From Gemmatimonadota bacterium (lineage in GTDB: Bacteria > Latescibacterota > UBA2968 > GCA-2709665), in contig PAQK01000060.1 of the NCBI GenBank assembly GCA_002709665.1, forward strand, positions 71,076 to 104,762: a stretch of DNA of 33,687 bases, written 5' to 3'. Within the stretch, counting starts at the first letter, position 1. Every line of letters begins with the position of its first letter. The notes under the pieces are model-generated. The model did not search any database and was not told the DNA's origin. It was given only the letters and a program-made list of their open reading frames with translations. The translations under genes and the position numbers were made by a program. Shown here piece after piece: positions 10,641 through 17,867 of this stretch.

Positions 10641-11513
10641 ATGGACATATGCTTTTCGACTTCGGTAGGCGGAGAAAGCTGGGACCTGAAGTCCTGCGCG
10701 AGGTGGGCACAAGAGAATGACTTCGACGCCGTACGGCTGCATGTGGACGGGATAGCGGGTTTTGCTAGGGGAGAGGTCCTGGAACCACTGGCTGATGAAG
10801 GCATTTATCTGGCTGCTCTTACAGCACACAACAATCTCCTGTCCGACGATGAATCCGAGCGTGAGGCAGCCTCCAGCAGGTTGATAGCCGCGATCGAGAC
10901 GGCAAGTGGTCTGGATGTACCCGTAGTGATTACCCACGCTGGCAGTCCTGTGGGATATCAATTTTATGGTATGTATTCCCAGCCGCCAGGGAACCCGGGA
11001 GACAGGTCTGTTGAGCTCGTAGCACGTTTCAAGGAGATGTTTGAGCCGGTTGTCAGGTTGGCGGAGAAAGCCCAGGTGAAGATCGCCCTGGATGGGGCGG
11101 TCAGAATGGGCAACATCGCGTGCAACCCGGAGATGTGGGAGCGCGTTCTCGAAGCGGTCCCTTCGGATCATCTTGGCCTATCGTGCGATCCCTCACACTG
11201 GGTTTGGATGGGGATGGTGCCCGCCGAGGACGTGATCCGGGCATTTCCGGGCAAGTGGTTTTACGCGGATATCAAGGACTGCGAGGTGAGTCCTCGGATG
11301 TTATTTCGACAGGGGGTAATCGGCAATTGGTGGTGGCAATATCGGGTCCCGGGCAGAGGTCAGTTAAATTGGGGGACGGTAATCGGCGCACTGGTAGAGT
11401 CCGGCTACGATTATGTTCTGTGCGTAGAAAATGAGGACAGGGGAGCGCCTGGTTTGGAAGGATTTGCGATCGGGTGTAGGCACTTGCGGCCGCTATTGAC
11501 CAGGCAGGACTAA
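10641..11513 (+). CDS. Sugar phosphate isomerase/epimerase-like TIM barrel
   Basis: The 290-aa protein has the xylose-isomerase-like TIM-barrel pattern: an N-terminal strand with MDICFST, VITHAGSPVG around 96-104, SCDPSHWVWMG with likely metal ligands D183 and H186, FYADIKD at 207-213, and CVENED with E263. The usual metal-binding Glu on the middle strand appears as Asp (IALDGAV, D151). That conservative change is worth noting. Relatives include inosose dehydratase, hydroxypyruvate isomerase and 3-keto-sugar epimerases, often partnered with Gfo/Idh/MocA enzymes as here. AGGAGG precedes the ATG. The enolase-superfamily gene follows after about 100 bp on the same strand. Confidence 0.85.
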   Translation: MDICFSTSVGGESWDLKSCARWAQENDFDAVRLHVDGIAGFARGEVLEPLADEGIYLAALTAHNNLLSDDESEREAASSRLIAAIETASGLDVPVVITHAGSPVGYQFYGMYSQPPGNPGDRSVELVARFKEMFEPVVRLAEKAQVKIALDGAVRMGNIACNPEMWERVLEAVPSDHLGLSCDPSHWVWMGMVPAEDVIRAFPGKWFYADIKDCEVSPRMLFRQGVIGNWWWQYRVPGRGQLNWGTVIGALVESGYDYVLCVENEDRGAPGLEGFAIGCRHLRPLLTRQD

Positions 11514-11612
11514 AACAGATCATTTTGAAGATGCAATCAACAGAAGCCCAGTTCACACCTGACTTCTGCTTTTCACTTCGTCAGGATGACAGGCTGCGAC
11601 AGGAGCTTACGA

Positions 11613-12683
11613 ATGAACATTTCCAAGGTAGAAGCCTTCCAGATCGAGACGCCACGATATTATGGACAGATCTCCGGTCACGTGATCATAAAAGTCCATA
11701 CCGACGAAGGGCCGACCGGGTTGGGTGAGGCATCGGACAGCCGGGCGGAGGACCTGCAGGCGATTTTGGATCAGTACAACAAGCTTCTGACTGGAAGGGA
11801 CCCTACGCGAATCACCGAGATTAACGAGTTGCTGCTTGCTCACGACTTCAAGAGTTCGGTAACCAATGTGCATCTGGCATCTGCCATCGATCTTGCGCTA
11901 TACGATCTCAATGGCAAGGTTCAGGGAGTTCCCGCATATGTCCTATTGGGTGGGAAGGTGAGAGAACGGATCTACTGCTGCTATCCGATCTTCGGATTTC
12001 AGGTGATTGAGGATTTCGAAAGGACAATCGGGTATCTGCAGCGACTGGTTGATTTAGGCCATCATTTGTATCGTTACTATGTTTCAGGGGACAGTGCACT
12101 GGATGTGCGTTTCCTGACAGAGGTAAATGAACGCTACGGCGATCTGCTCAAGCTGAAGTCTCTGGATCTGCAGGGACGGTTCAATGACTGGGAGTCAGCG
12201 ATGCGCTATGCCGAAGTGATCCGGCCCTTCAATCCATACCACTTCGAGCAGCCATCCAACAGTTTGAGAGTCAGTGCAGAGTTCACGAAACGGTTCGATC
12301 TTCCGGTGAGTCTTCATATTGGTGATCAGACACGCGGGTATGAGGCCATTGAACGCGGATCGTGTACGGTATTTAACCTGGCGTGTATCTGCGGCGGTCC
12401 CACCAACATCCGTAAGCTTTTCTCCCTTGCAGAAGCTGCGGGCATCAAGTGTTTGATCGGTACCGATCAAGAGTCGACTCTGGGCACGTCCGCTCAAGTT
12501 CAACTTGGCGTATCAATGCCGAATCTGGATCTGCCTTGTGACCCGATGGGGCCGGTTCTGTATACCGAATCCCCCGCAGTAGAGAGGATCCGAGCGGAGG
12601 GAAGCTACCTTTATCCACCAGAGGGTCCCGGACTAGGGGTGGCGCTGGATGAAGATCGGGTGAAGATACTCAAGGTGAATTAA
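11613..12683 (+). CDS. Enolase superfamily protein (mandelate racemase/muconate cycloisomerase-like)
   Basis: The start at 11613 has AGGAG seven bases upstream and gives 356 aa beginning MNISKVEAFQ, as usual for the superfamily. The capping domain covers about residues 1-125 (AIDLALYDLNGK near 91-102), followed by a TIM barrel with candidate Mg ligands D185 (LDLQG), E212 (FEQP) and D238 (HIGDQ). The second-strand KxK motif that supplies the catalytic lysine is absent: the corresponding segment reads LYRYYVSGD (152-160). Family enzymes abstract the alpha-proton of carboxylates to dehydrate or racemise sugar acids. A loss of the lysine implies different chemistry, a His/Asp base only, or loss of activity. 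It lies between an isomerase-like and an aldolase gene, consistent with sugar-acid breakdown. Confidence 0.87.
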   Translation: MNISKVEAFQIETPRYYGQISGHVIIKVHTDEGPTGLGEASDSRAEDLQAILDQYNKLLTGRDPTRITEINELLLAHDFKSSVTNVHLASAIDLALYDLNGKVQGVPAYVLLGGKVRERIYCCYPIFGFQVIEDFERTIGYLQRLVDLGHHLYRYYVSGDSALDVRFLTEVNERYGDLLKLKSLDLQGRFNDWESAMRYAEVIRPFNPYHFEQPSNSLRVSAEFTKRFDLPVSLHIGDQTRGYEAIERGSCTVFNLACICGGPTNIRKLFSLAEAAGIKCLIGTDQESTLGTSAQVQLGVSMPNLDLPCDPMGPVLYTESPAVERIRAEGSYLYPPEGPGLGVALDEDRVKILKVN

Positions 12684-12727
12684 AGTTGATGGACGGGGAC
12701 TGCAAAAGTTGGAAAAATCAATAAAAC

Positions 12728-12756
12728 TTGATCCACAGTTGCAAATGTGTGATATT
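12728..12756 (+). promoter_or_regulatory. Possible sigma70 promoter for the aldolase gene
   Basis: TTGATC (12728-12733) and GATATT (12751-12756) are separated by 17 bp and lie 62 bp upstream of the aldolase start, inside a 134-bp gap after the enolase-family gene. Match quality is modest, so this is tentative. Confidence 0.3.
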
Positions 12757-12817
12757 ACACGGGTTCGAAGCATATTCTGAAGGCCTTCCCCCACCGGTTT
12801 CTCAAGGAGAACTGACG

Positions 12818-13810
12818 ATGCAGATGTCAGAGTCAAAAGAAAGTGCTGCTGGAGGGTGGTTGTCATACCGATCCGATATCAAGGTGCTGGACTGCACGAT
12901 CCGGGACGGCGGATTGATGAACGACCACAAATTCGATGACGAGATTGTGAAAGGGGTCTACGATGCCTGCGTGGAAGCTGGTATCGATTATATGGAATTG
13001 GGCTATAAGAATTCGAAGAAGCTTTTTGCGCCTGCGGAGAACGGGGCCTGGAAGTATTGCGACGAAGATGATATGCGCAGGATCGTCGGCGAGAATGAGA
13101 CGGAGCTGAAGCTGACGGCGATGGCCGACGCCGAGAAGAGCGACTACAAAGAGGATATCCTGCCGAAGAACGAGAGTGTGCTGGACATGATTCGCGTGGC
13201 GACCTATATCCATCAGATTCCGACGGCACTGGATATGATCAAGGATGCCCACGACAAGGGATACGACGCCTGTGTGAATCTGATGGCGGTTTCCACCTGC
13301 CCGGAATCGGAACTGGACGAGGGCCTTGAGCTGCTGGTGAAATCAGAGATCTCGGCGATCTATGTGGTGGACAGTTTCGGCCATCTGTACAGCGAACAGG
13401 TGGCGGCGCTGATGAAGAAGTATCTGGATTTTGCGCGCACCGAGGGCAAGCAGGTTGGGATGCACGCTCACAACAACCAGCAATTGGGATTTGCGAATAC
13501 GATCGAGTCGATTATCCAGGGAGCAAGTATGCTGGACGCCACGATGGCCGGGTTGGGAAGAGGTGCCGGGAACTGCCCGATCGAGTTGCTGATCAGTTTC
13601 CTACACAATCCCAAGTTCCACGTGAGACCCATCTTAAAATGCATTCAGGACCATATCGAACCAATGCGTGCGAAGCTCGGATGGGGTTTTGATCTGTCGT
13701 ATATGATTACCGGCGTGCTCAACCAGCATCCACGTTCGGCGATGGCTTTCAACGACCAGAAGAACAAGGATATCGTAAAGTTCTTCGACGAGATAACGTT
13801 GGACGAATAA
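12818..13810 (+). CDS. DRE-TIM/HMGL-like aldolase (pyruvate-carboxyltransferase domain)
   Basis: Starting at 12818, with AAGGAG upstream, the protein is 330 aa. It has the DRE-TIM signatures in order: LDCTIRDGG (24-32, giving the DRE-equivalent Arg and metal Asp), DSFGHLY (185-191), HAHNNQQLGFANT (216-228, metal His pair) and GLGRGAGNCP (245-254). The family includes 4-hydroxy-2-oxovalerate aldolase, HMG-CoA lyase and isopropylmalate/citramalate synthases. The length and the GxGxGAGNCP motif fit the hydroxy-oxovalerate aldolase-like group. It lacks the ~120-aa regulatory domain of isopropylmalate synthase. It follows the Gfo/isomerase/enolase-like genes, where an aldolase would be a natural last step (inference). 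A clear terminator follows 26 bp after its stop. Confidence 0.88.
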   Translation: MQMSESKESAAGGWLSYRSDIKVLDCTIRDGGLMNDHKFDDEIVKGVYDACVEAGIDYMELGYKNSKKLFAPAENGAWKYCDEDDMRRIVGENETELKLTAMADAEKSDYKEDILPKNESVLDMIRVATYIHQIPTALDMIKDAHDKGYDACVNLMAVSTCPESELDEGLELLVKSEISAIYVVDSFGHLYSEQVAALMKKYLDFARTEGKQVGMHAHNNQQLGFANTIESIIQGASMLDATMAGLGRGAGNCPIELLISFLHNPKFHVRPILKCIQDHIEPMRAKLGWGFDLSYMITGVLNQHPRSAMAFNDQKNKDIVKFFDEITLDE

Positions 13811-13836
13811 CCAGGACTAGGCAAGAACGAGATCAA

Positions 13837-13877
13837 AACCGGGCAGCGAAAAAGACAATCGCTTCCCGGTTTTTTTA
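13837..13877 (+). terminator. Rho-independent terminator after the aldolase gene
   Basis: AACCGGG(C)AGCG at 13837-13848 pairs with CGCT(T)CCCGGTT ending at 13872. Single bulges and an A-rich loop are present, and seven T residues follow directly. It closes the forward transcription unit. Confidence 0.9.
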
Positions 13878-14014
13878 TTGGGAAGGGGGAACCAGGGGCA
13901 GACTGTTGCGATCAATTAATGGTAGGGTAGATAGTACGGCCGGCGCAGATTCGGTCACCATGCCTTGTGACCTGCGGGCGAATACCCAAGTGGTCATATT
14001 GAGGAAGGTGTCGG

Positions 14015-14915
14015 TTACCTGGATTGTGCAGGTTCACTTTGCTGAAGGTCCTCGTGGTATACCGTTGCGGAGACGTGCAGGATCGGGTTATCCTGAAGAG
14101 CGATCGTTTTAGACTAGGCGATCGCGTGGCCCATCGCATTGTAGAGGACCTTTACGGTAGGTCGGAGAGGGAAGGCTTCATCCATCTCCACAACTTTAGC
14201 GATGCTTCCGGAGTTGAGAAGCACAAGGCTGCCAACTGGAAATGCAAAAAGTTTCTGTAAGAGTGTGCGTGGCAAACCGGGATGGAACTTCTGTTTGTGA
14301 TTCTGGATGATTTCTTTGACCGCATCGAATGGAAGCAGTCCACGTCTTTCGGGTTGGGATCTCGTGTAGCCTGCTTATGTGTCGGCGATTCCAATTATCT
14401 TTGCGTACTTGTGAATCTCTTTTCCCGAGAGACCTCCGGGGTAGCCAGTGCCGTCTTCACGTTCATGTTCCTGAACGACGATGTCTGCCAGCCAGCAACA
14501 CGATTCAGCGCTGTGTTCTTTGAGGGCGTCGCAGGTGTGTCCCGGGTGCTTTCTCAGTAGCGCGATGTCCTTGAGGTCGAAGGTACCCTTGGCGAAGATT
14601 TGAAAAGGGATATCGAGCATTCCCAGGTCGTGGACAAGTGCGGCGACACAAAGTTCAATAGAATGTTCGCGAGTATATCCCAGCCCCTCCGCGATCTTCA
14701 GGGCATAAATGGTCACATTCAGGGAATGAACAAGAACTGCTGAGACGATACCCCTCGTAAACCCGCTCCGCGAGGCGTTCTTTGGCGGATTCCCCGTTTG
14801 TCGCTGTGTCTACATCGTACTCCTGCTCCTTAAGGAATTCGGCCAGAGCGTTGAGCAGGTTGAGCTCGTCGTCAACAAGAAGGATATGATCTTTTGAAGC
14901 TGGTTCTTGAGACAT
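14015..14915 (-). pseudogene. Broken response regulator with HD-GYP (c-di-GMP phosphodiesterase) output domain
   Basis: From 14915 downward the strand encodes a receiver-domain start (HILLVDDELNLLNALAEFL). After about 55 residues it shifts frame straight into an HD-GYP domain: VHSLNVTIYALKIAEGLGY, VHDLG (the HD pair), EHEREDGTGYPGGL (the GYP loop), and YAKIIGIADT. The phospho-acceptor Asp and the rest of the receiver plus linker are missing, implying an internal deletion with frameshift near 14720-14760. The HD-GYP frame meets TAA at 14375-14377, exactly where the family has Tyr (ADTY). It then continues in frame with good homology (LPFDAVKEII, FPVGSLVLLNSG, RPTVKVLY), is stopped again by TAG at 14114-14116, and ends at 14015. 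In life such proteins hydrolyse cyclic di-GMP. This copy cannot make a whole one. Confidence 0.85.
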
Positions 14916-15005
14916 TCGTGTGGCAAACTCCGGTATTAAATATAGATCTAGTCAGTGTGTGAACCATGAAATTTCCTGTTTCAGTTGGCAAAAACTGCCA
15001 CCTGG

Positions 15006-15034
15006 TTGACAGCGACACTTGCTGTGGGTATATT
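15006..15034 (+). promoter_or_regulatory. Near-consensus sigma70 promoter of ssrA
   Basis: TTGACA (15006-15011) and TATATT (15029-15034) are separated by exactly 17 bp. Transcription would begin about 35-40 bp before the mature 5' end of tmRNA, leaving a short leader for RNase P removal. Such strength fits an abundant stable RNA. Confidence 0.88.
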
Positions 15035-15078
15035 TTTCAAGCACCGGGGAGGCCAGGATTCTCCGGTGAATATGGTGT

Positions 15079-15438
15079 GGGGGCGACCTGGCTTCGACGG
15101 GGGTGGAGAGGCGATGGCTGCGTGTCGAGGTCCCAATCCTCGTTAAACAATGGGAACCTATTTTAATTGCGGACAATTCGTACGCAATGGCTGCGTAATT
15201 AAAGCGTAGCCCGTTCCGCCGGATCAGGCCCGTGGGATCTGACCGGAGCGCCGACTTAAGCGGGCTGGCTCGTGGGCCTCCGCTCGAAGGACCAGGAGTA
15301 AGATCTTAATCGAGCTGGCGTAACATCAACCCTGTTTACCGGGGTGGCGTTGCACGAGATTTAAAAGGTAAACTACACACGTAGACGCTGTCGGTGAACT
15401 GCTTTCGGACGCGGGTTCGATTCCCGCCGCCTCCACCA
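15079..15438 (+). ncRNA. ssrA: Transfer-messenger RNA (tmRNA), one-piece
   Basis: The 360-nt RNA opens with GGGGGCGACCTGGCTTCGAC and closes with a T-arm (GCGGG-TTCGATT-CCCGC, from 15411), the acceptor strand CGCCTCC and an encoded A-CCA end at 15438. The acceptor stem pairs fully and keeps the third-position G-U wobble that alanyl-tRNA synthetase needs. The tag frame is at 15169-15195, read as ADNSYAMAA, with TAA at 15196-15198. The RNA rescues stalled ribosomes with SmpB and marks the unfinished protein for proteolysis. The tag ends in AMAA rather than the common ALAA. Exact resume codon and pseudoknots were not modelled. The 3' end is a well-known integration site, and a recombinase remnant lies 5 bp beyond it. 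Confidence 0.96.
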
Positions 15439-15443
15439 ATACT

Positions 15444-15716
15444 TTATAAGCGCAACTCCTTGTTTTTATTTGGAATTGCGTTTTCTGCGCTGACCGCCTG
15501 GCGTTGCATGCTGGGTACATACCTTTCCTCGAGAACGACTGATTTTGCCATCTGTTCCACCACCTCGGACAACCGTTCCTTCCTCGCCCAACCATAGACA
15601 TTAATCGTCAGTTCAGGAGTCGCATGCCGTGCGAGCGTCTGGGCTTCCTTGACTTTGGCCCCGCTCTCCAGCACAAGGTTGATATACGCAACTCGCAGTG
15701 CAAGCGCCTCAGACAA
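15444..15716 (-). pseudogene. C-terminal remnant of a tyrosine recombinase/integrase
   Basis: The minus strand encodes 90 aa, of which the first ~60 match the end of a phage-type integrase: ALRVAYINLVLESGAKVKEA, QTLARHATPELT, then NVYG with the nucleophilic Tyr and RKERLSEVVEQM. In intact enzymes the H-x-x-R motif directly precedes this; here it reads LALR, so the His is lost. The rest of the catalytic domain and the N-terminal DNA-binding domains are absent: sequence beyond 15716 is unrelated and belongs to the SIR2 gene's upstream region. The gene faces the tmRNA 3' end at 5 bp distance, the usual arrangement of an integrase beside its attachment site. It is dead but marks a past insertion at ssrA. 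Confidence 0.85.
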
Positions 15717-15873
15717 GAATACGGATTAACAATCTCAAATCGATGGCAATTTATCTTGCAGTGCAATGAAGCCCTTGAAATTTTCCCCATCCTTACTCAG
15801 GATTGGACACCTTGGTGGGGACAGGTCAAACCGGCAGGAGGGATCGTCACTCTTTGGAGATTTGGGGTGCATT

Positions 15874-17301
15874 ATGTTTGTATCTGACAACTATAAGCAG
15901 TTAATCGATGACGGCGCGCTGAAGATAGCTGACACCTTATACTTCAAGTATCTCTCTCCAACCGACGCCACCACCGTCGTGTTTGAGGCGATTGTCAACG
16001 AGAACGGCCTGGAAATTGACGGAGAGACATTCAACCCCAGCACTGCTGCCGTGAAATGTGTTTATGAGTTATTTGGTAGCAAGATCGCAATCAATGGTTG
16101 GCTTGTCTGGCAGAATCCACAGAGGTTATCGCTAACGCAGCTGCTACTGCAGCTCAGGAACTCGCCGATTGATGAATTTGACCCCTCTGAACTCGTCACA
16201 ACAAGCCCGCAGCATCCATTGACGCGGGATGTCGTGTTCTTTCTTGGTGCGGGGGTGTCAATTGCCGATGGGGCCCCACTCCAAGGGACCATCTTGCCCA
16301 TGCTGTACGCCGACCAAGAGCTTAACAGCGCGGATATTTCGGACCTCAAGGATGTAAAGGCCTTTCTTCGTGAGTTCTTCAACTATAAAGGCGAGTCGGA
16401 GAACGTACCAAATCTCGAATATGTATTTGGGTTTATTGACTTCTTCCTGTCTAAGGGCGAGGCCCTGAGCGCTGTTTATACTTTGGCAATGATGGCTCAA
16501 CTCCGCGAGAGTTTGATCCGCTACATTCATTATATCATTGCCTCCTGCATCAATCAGAGCAGTGAAACGCTCAAGAGGATGATCGGTCAGTTATACGCGA
16601 AAAACACCAACGTGTCCATCATCACACTGAATTACGACACGCTGTTTGAGGACTCATTTCCAGAGTTCTTCGTACTTAATTACTACTATAGCTTTTGCTA
16701 TGAACTCATCAATTACGACTATGAATACTTGTCTCCAGAGAGTTGGTTTATCAACCCACTGAAACCCCTGTTAACGCCCAGCGGCTCCACCCCTCATGTT
16801 TTGAAGTTGATGAAGCTTCATGGGAGTTTGAACTGGTTATACTGCAACGTTTGCAACTCCCTAATGGTAAAACTCTCAAATAAAGAGACCTTGCTCCAGA
16901 GTATCCTTGAGTCGACCCATTCAACCACCACAGATAGCAACAAGTGCCCGCGCGATGGGTCCGTCATGCGAGCGCTCATCACACCGCCGGCGTACAAAAA
17001 AGACCTCACCCACCCTGTCATTACCCAACTCCTCATCGAGGCGGGCCACGAAGTCAGGGCCGCAAAGAAGGTTGTCTTCATTGGCTATTCAATGCCGGAA
17101 GCGGATGTGCACATCAAGGCGATTCTAACCCGCGAAAATCTCAAAAATAAGGAGATCATCATCATAAATCCATTCTTGGATAATGCTTGCAAACGTAGGT
17201 ATATCCAACTAAATGAAAACGCTGTTTTTCTTGAAAAAACGCTGGAAAACGCGATCGACGACGGTGAGCTTCTCAAGCTGCTGCAAAAGCCGCGCACCTA
17301 A
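15874..17301 (+). CDS. RAMA-like domain fused to SIR2: candidate defence NADase
   Basis: The ATG at 15874 gives 475 aa; an in-frame ATG 36 codons earlier lacks a ribosome site and falls before the domain starts. Residues 7-80 look like a RAMA (restriction enzyme adenine methylase-associated) domain: LIDDGALKIADTLYFKY, DGETFNPSTAAV (49-60) and NGWLVW (74-79). RAMA is predicted to read modified DNA. From about 118 comes a SIR2 Rossmann core: FFLGAGVS with GAG at 125-127, NYDTLFED (N253), KLHGSLNW (H316, the catalytic-His position), Cys pair C324/C327 and C358 with the fourth Zn Cys missing, then FIGYSMPEAD. SIR2 proteins of this divergent type are NAD+-consuming effectors in anti-phage systems. 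The gene is AT-richer than its neighbours and sits beside an integrase relic at ssrA. No partner gene is adjacent. Confidence 0.85.
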   Translation: MFVSDNYKQLIDDGALKIADTLYFKYLSPTDATTVVFEAIVNENGLEIDGETFNPSTAAVKCVYELFGSKIAINGWLVWQNPQRLSLTQLLLQLRNSPIDEFDPSELVTTSPQHPLTRDVVFFLGAGVSIADGAPLQGTILPMLYADQELNSADISDLKDVKAFLREFFNYKGESENVPNLEYVFGFIDFFLSKGEALSAVYTLAMMAQLRESLIRYIHYIIASCINQSSETLKRMIGQLYAKNTNVSIITLNYDTLFEDSFPEFFVLNYYYSFCYELINYDYEYLSPESWFINPLKPLLTPSGSTPHVLKLMKLHGSLNWLYCNVCNSLMVKLSNKETLLQSILESTHSTTTDSNKCPRDGSVMRALITPPAYKKDLTHPVITQLLIEAGHEVRAAKKVVFIGYSMPEADVHIKAILTRENLKNKEIIIINPFLDNACKRRYIQLNENAVFLEKTLENAIDDGELLKLLQKPRT

Positions 17302-17867
17302 CTGGCGCGACCTTCAAGAGTTGATATTGGTTGGTTGTGAGTGTTTCTTCGACGAGACGTAGAGACGCCATGAACGGGAACCTAGCGTTGTTCAGCGGGG
17401 AATTTCGGCGTCCATATCCATCTAAATTAGGGTCCCCACTTTCGCATTCCTGCGATTGACCCCCTATCCCTTGGGGGGGGCGGAGGATCTTGAAACCGGA
17501 TGGGGAGGCACCTCCGCGCCTAGACAGCAAGTGACACGTTGAGGCTATTGGGTCATATACTCCAACTCTTTAGGTAGCTCCGGGGCAGATCCTGTGTACA
17601 TGCTGGGTAAATACTTTTGGTGCGCGGATGTGTCCTGGGTATGTCCCGAAAGTGTCGGCCTCTGTTCGCGACTGGAATAAGCCGAAGCCGTCCTCCTTGT
17701 GCTGGGGCAGTGGATGCTCCGCATCTTTCAATACTGCCGCGTCATCGGCTTCGGATATGCCACTCTTATTGACTGCTGAAGGGGGTCTTGACAGGATACA
17801 TCCCAACATCATAAGTTACTTACGTAACCGATGGCTGCTGACGATGAACCAAGGAGGTGCAAGGAAT
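17302..17867 (+). other. Non-coding stretch after the SIR2 gene
   Basis: No convincing gene is seen in these 566 bp. Short open frames on both strands lack ribosome sites and recognisable motifs. It contains an eight-base G run near 17473-17480, and the last bases carry AAGGAGG for the beta-helix gene. The composition changes from AT-rich to GC-rich across it, so an island boundary could lie here, but no copy of the tmRNA 3' end was found. Confidence 0.5.

Noticed and set aside
17273-17812. Minus-strand frames after the SIR2 gene, considered as transposase remnants
   Set aside because: No catalytic motif, terminal inverted repeat or target duplication was found.
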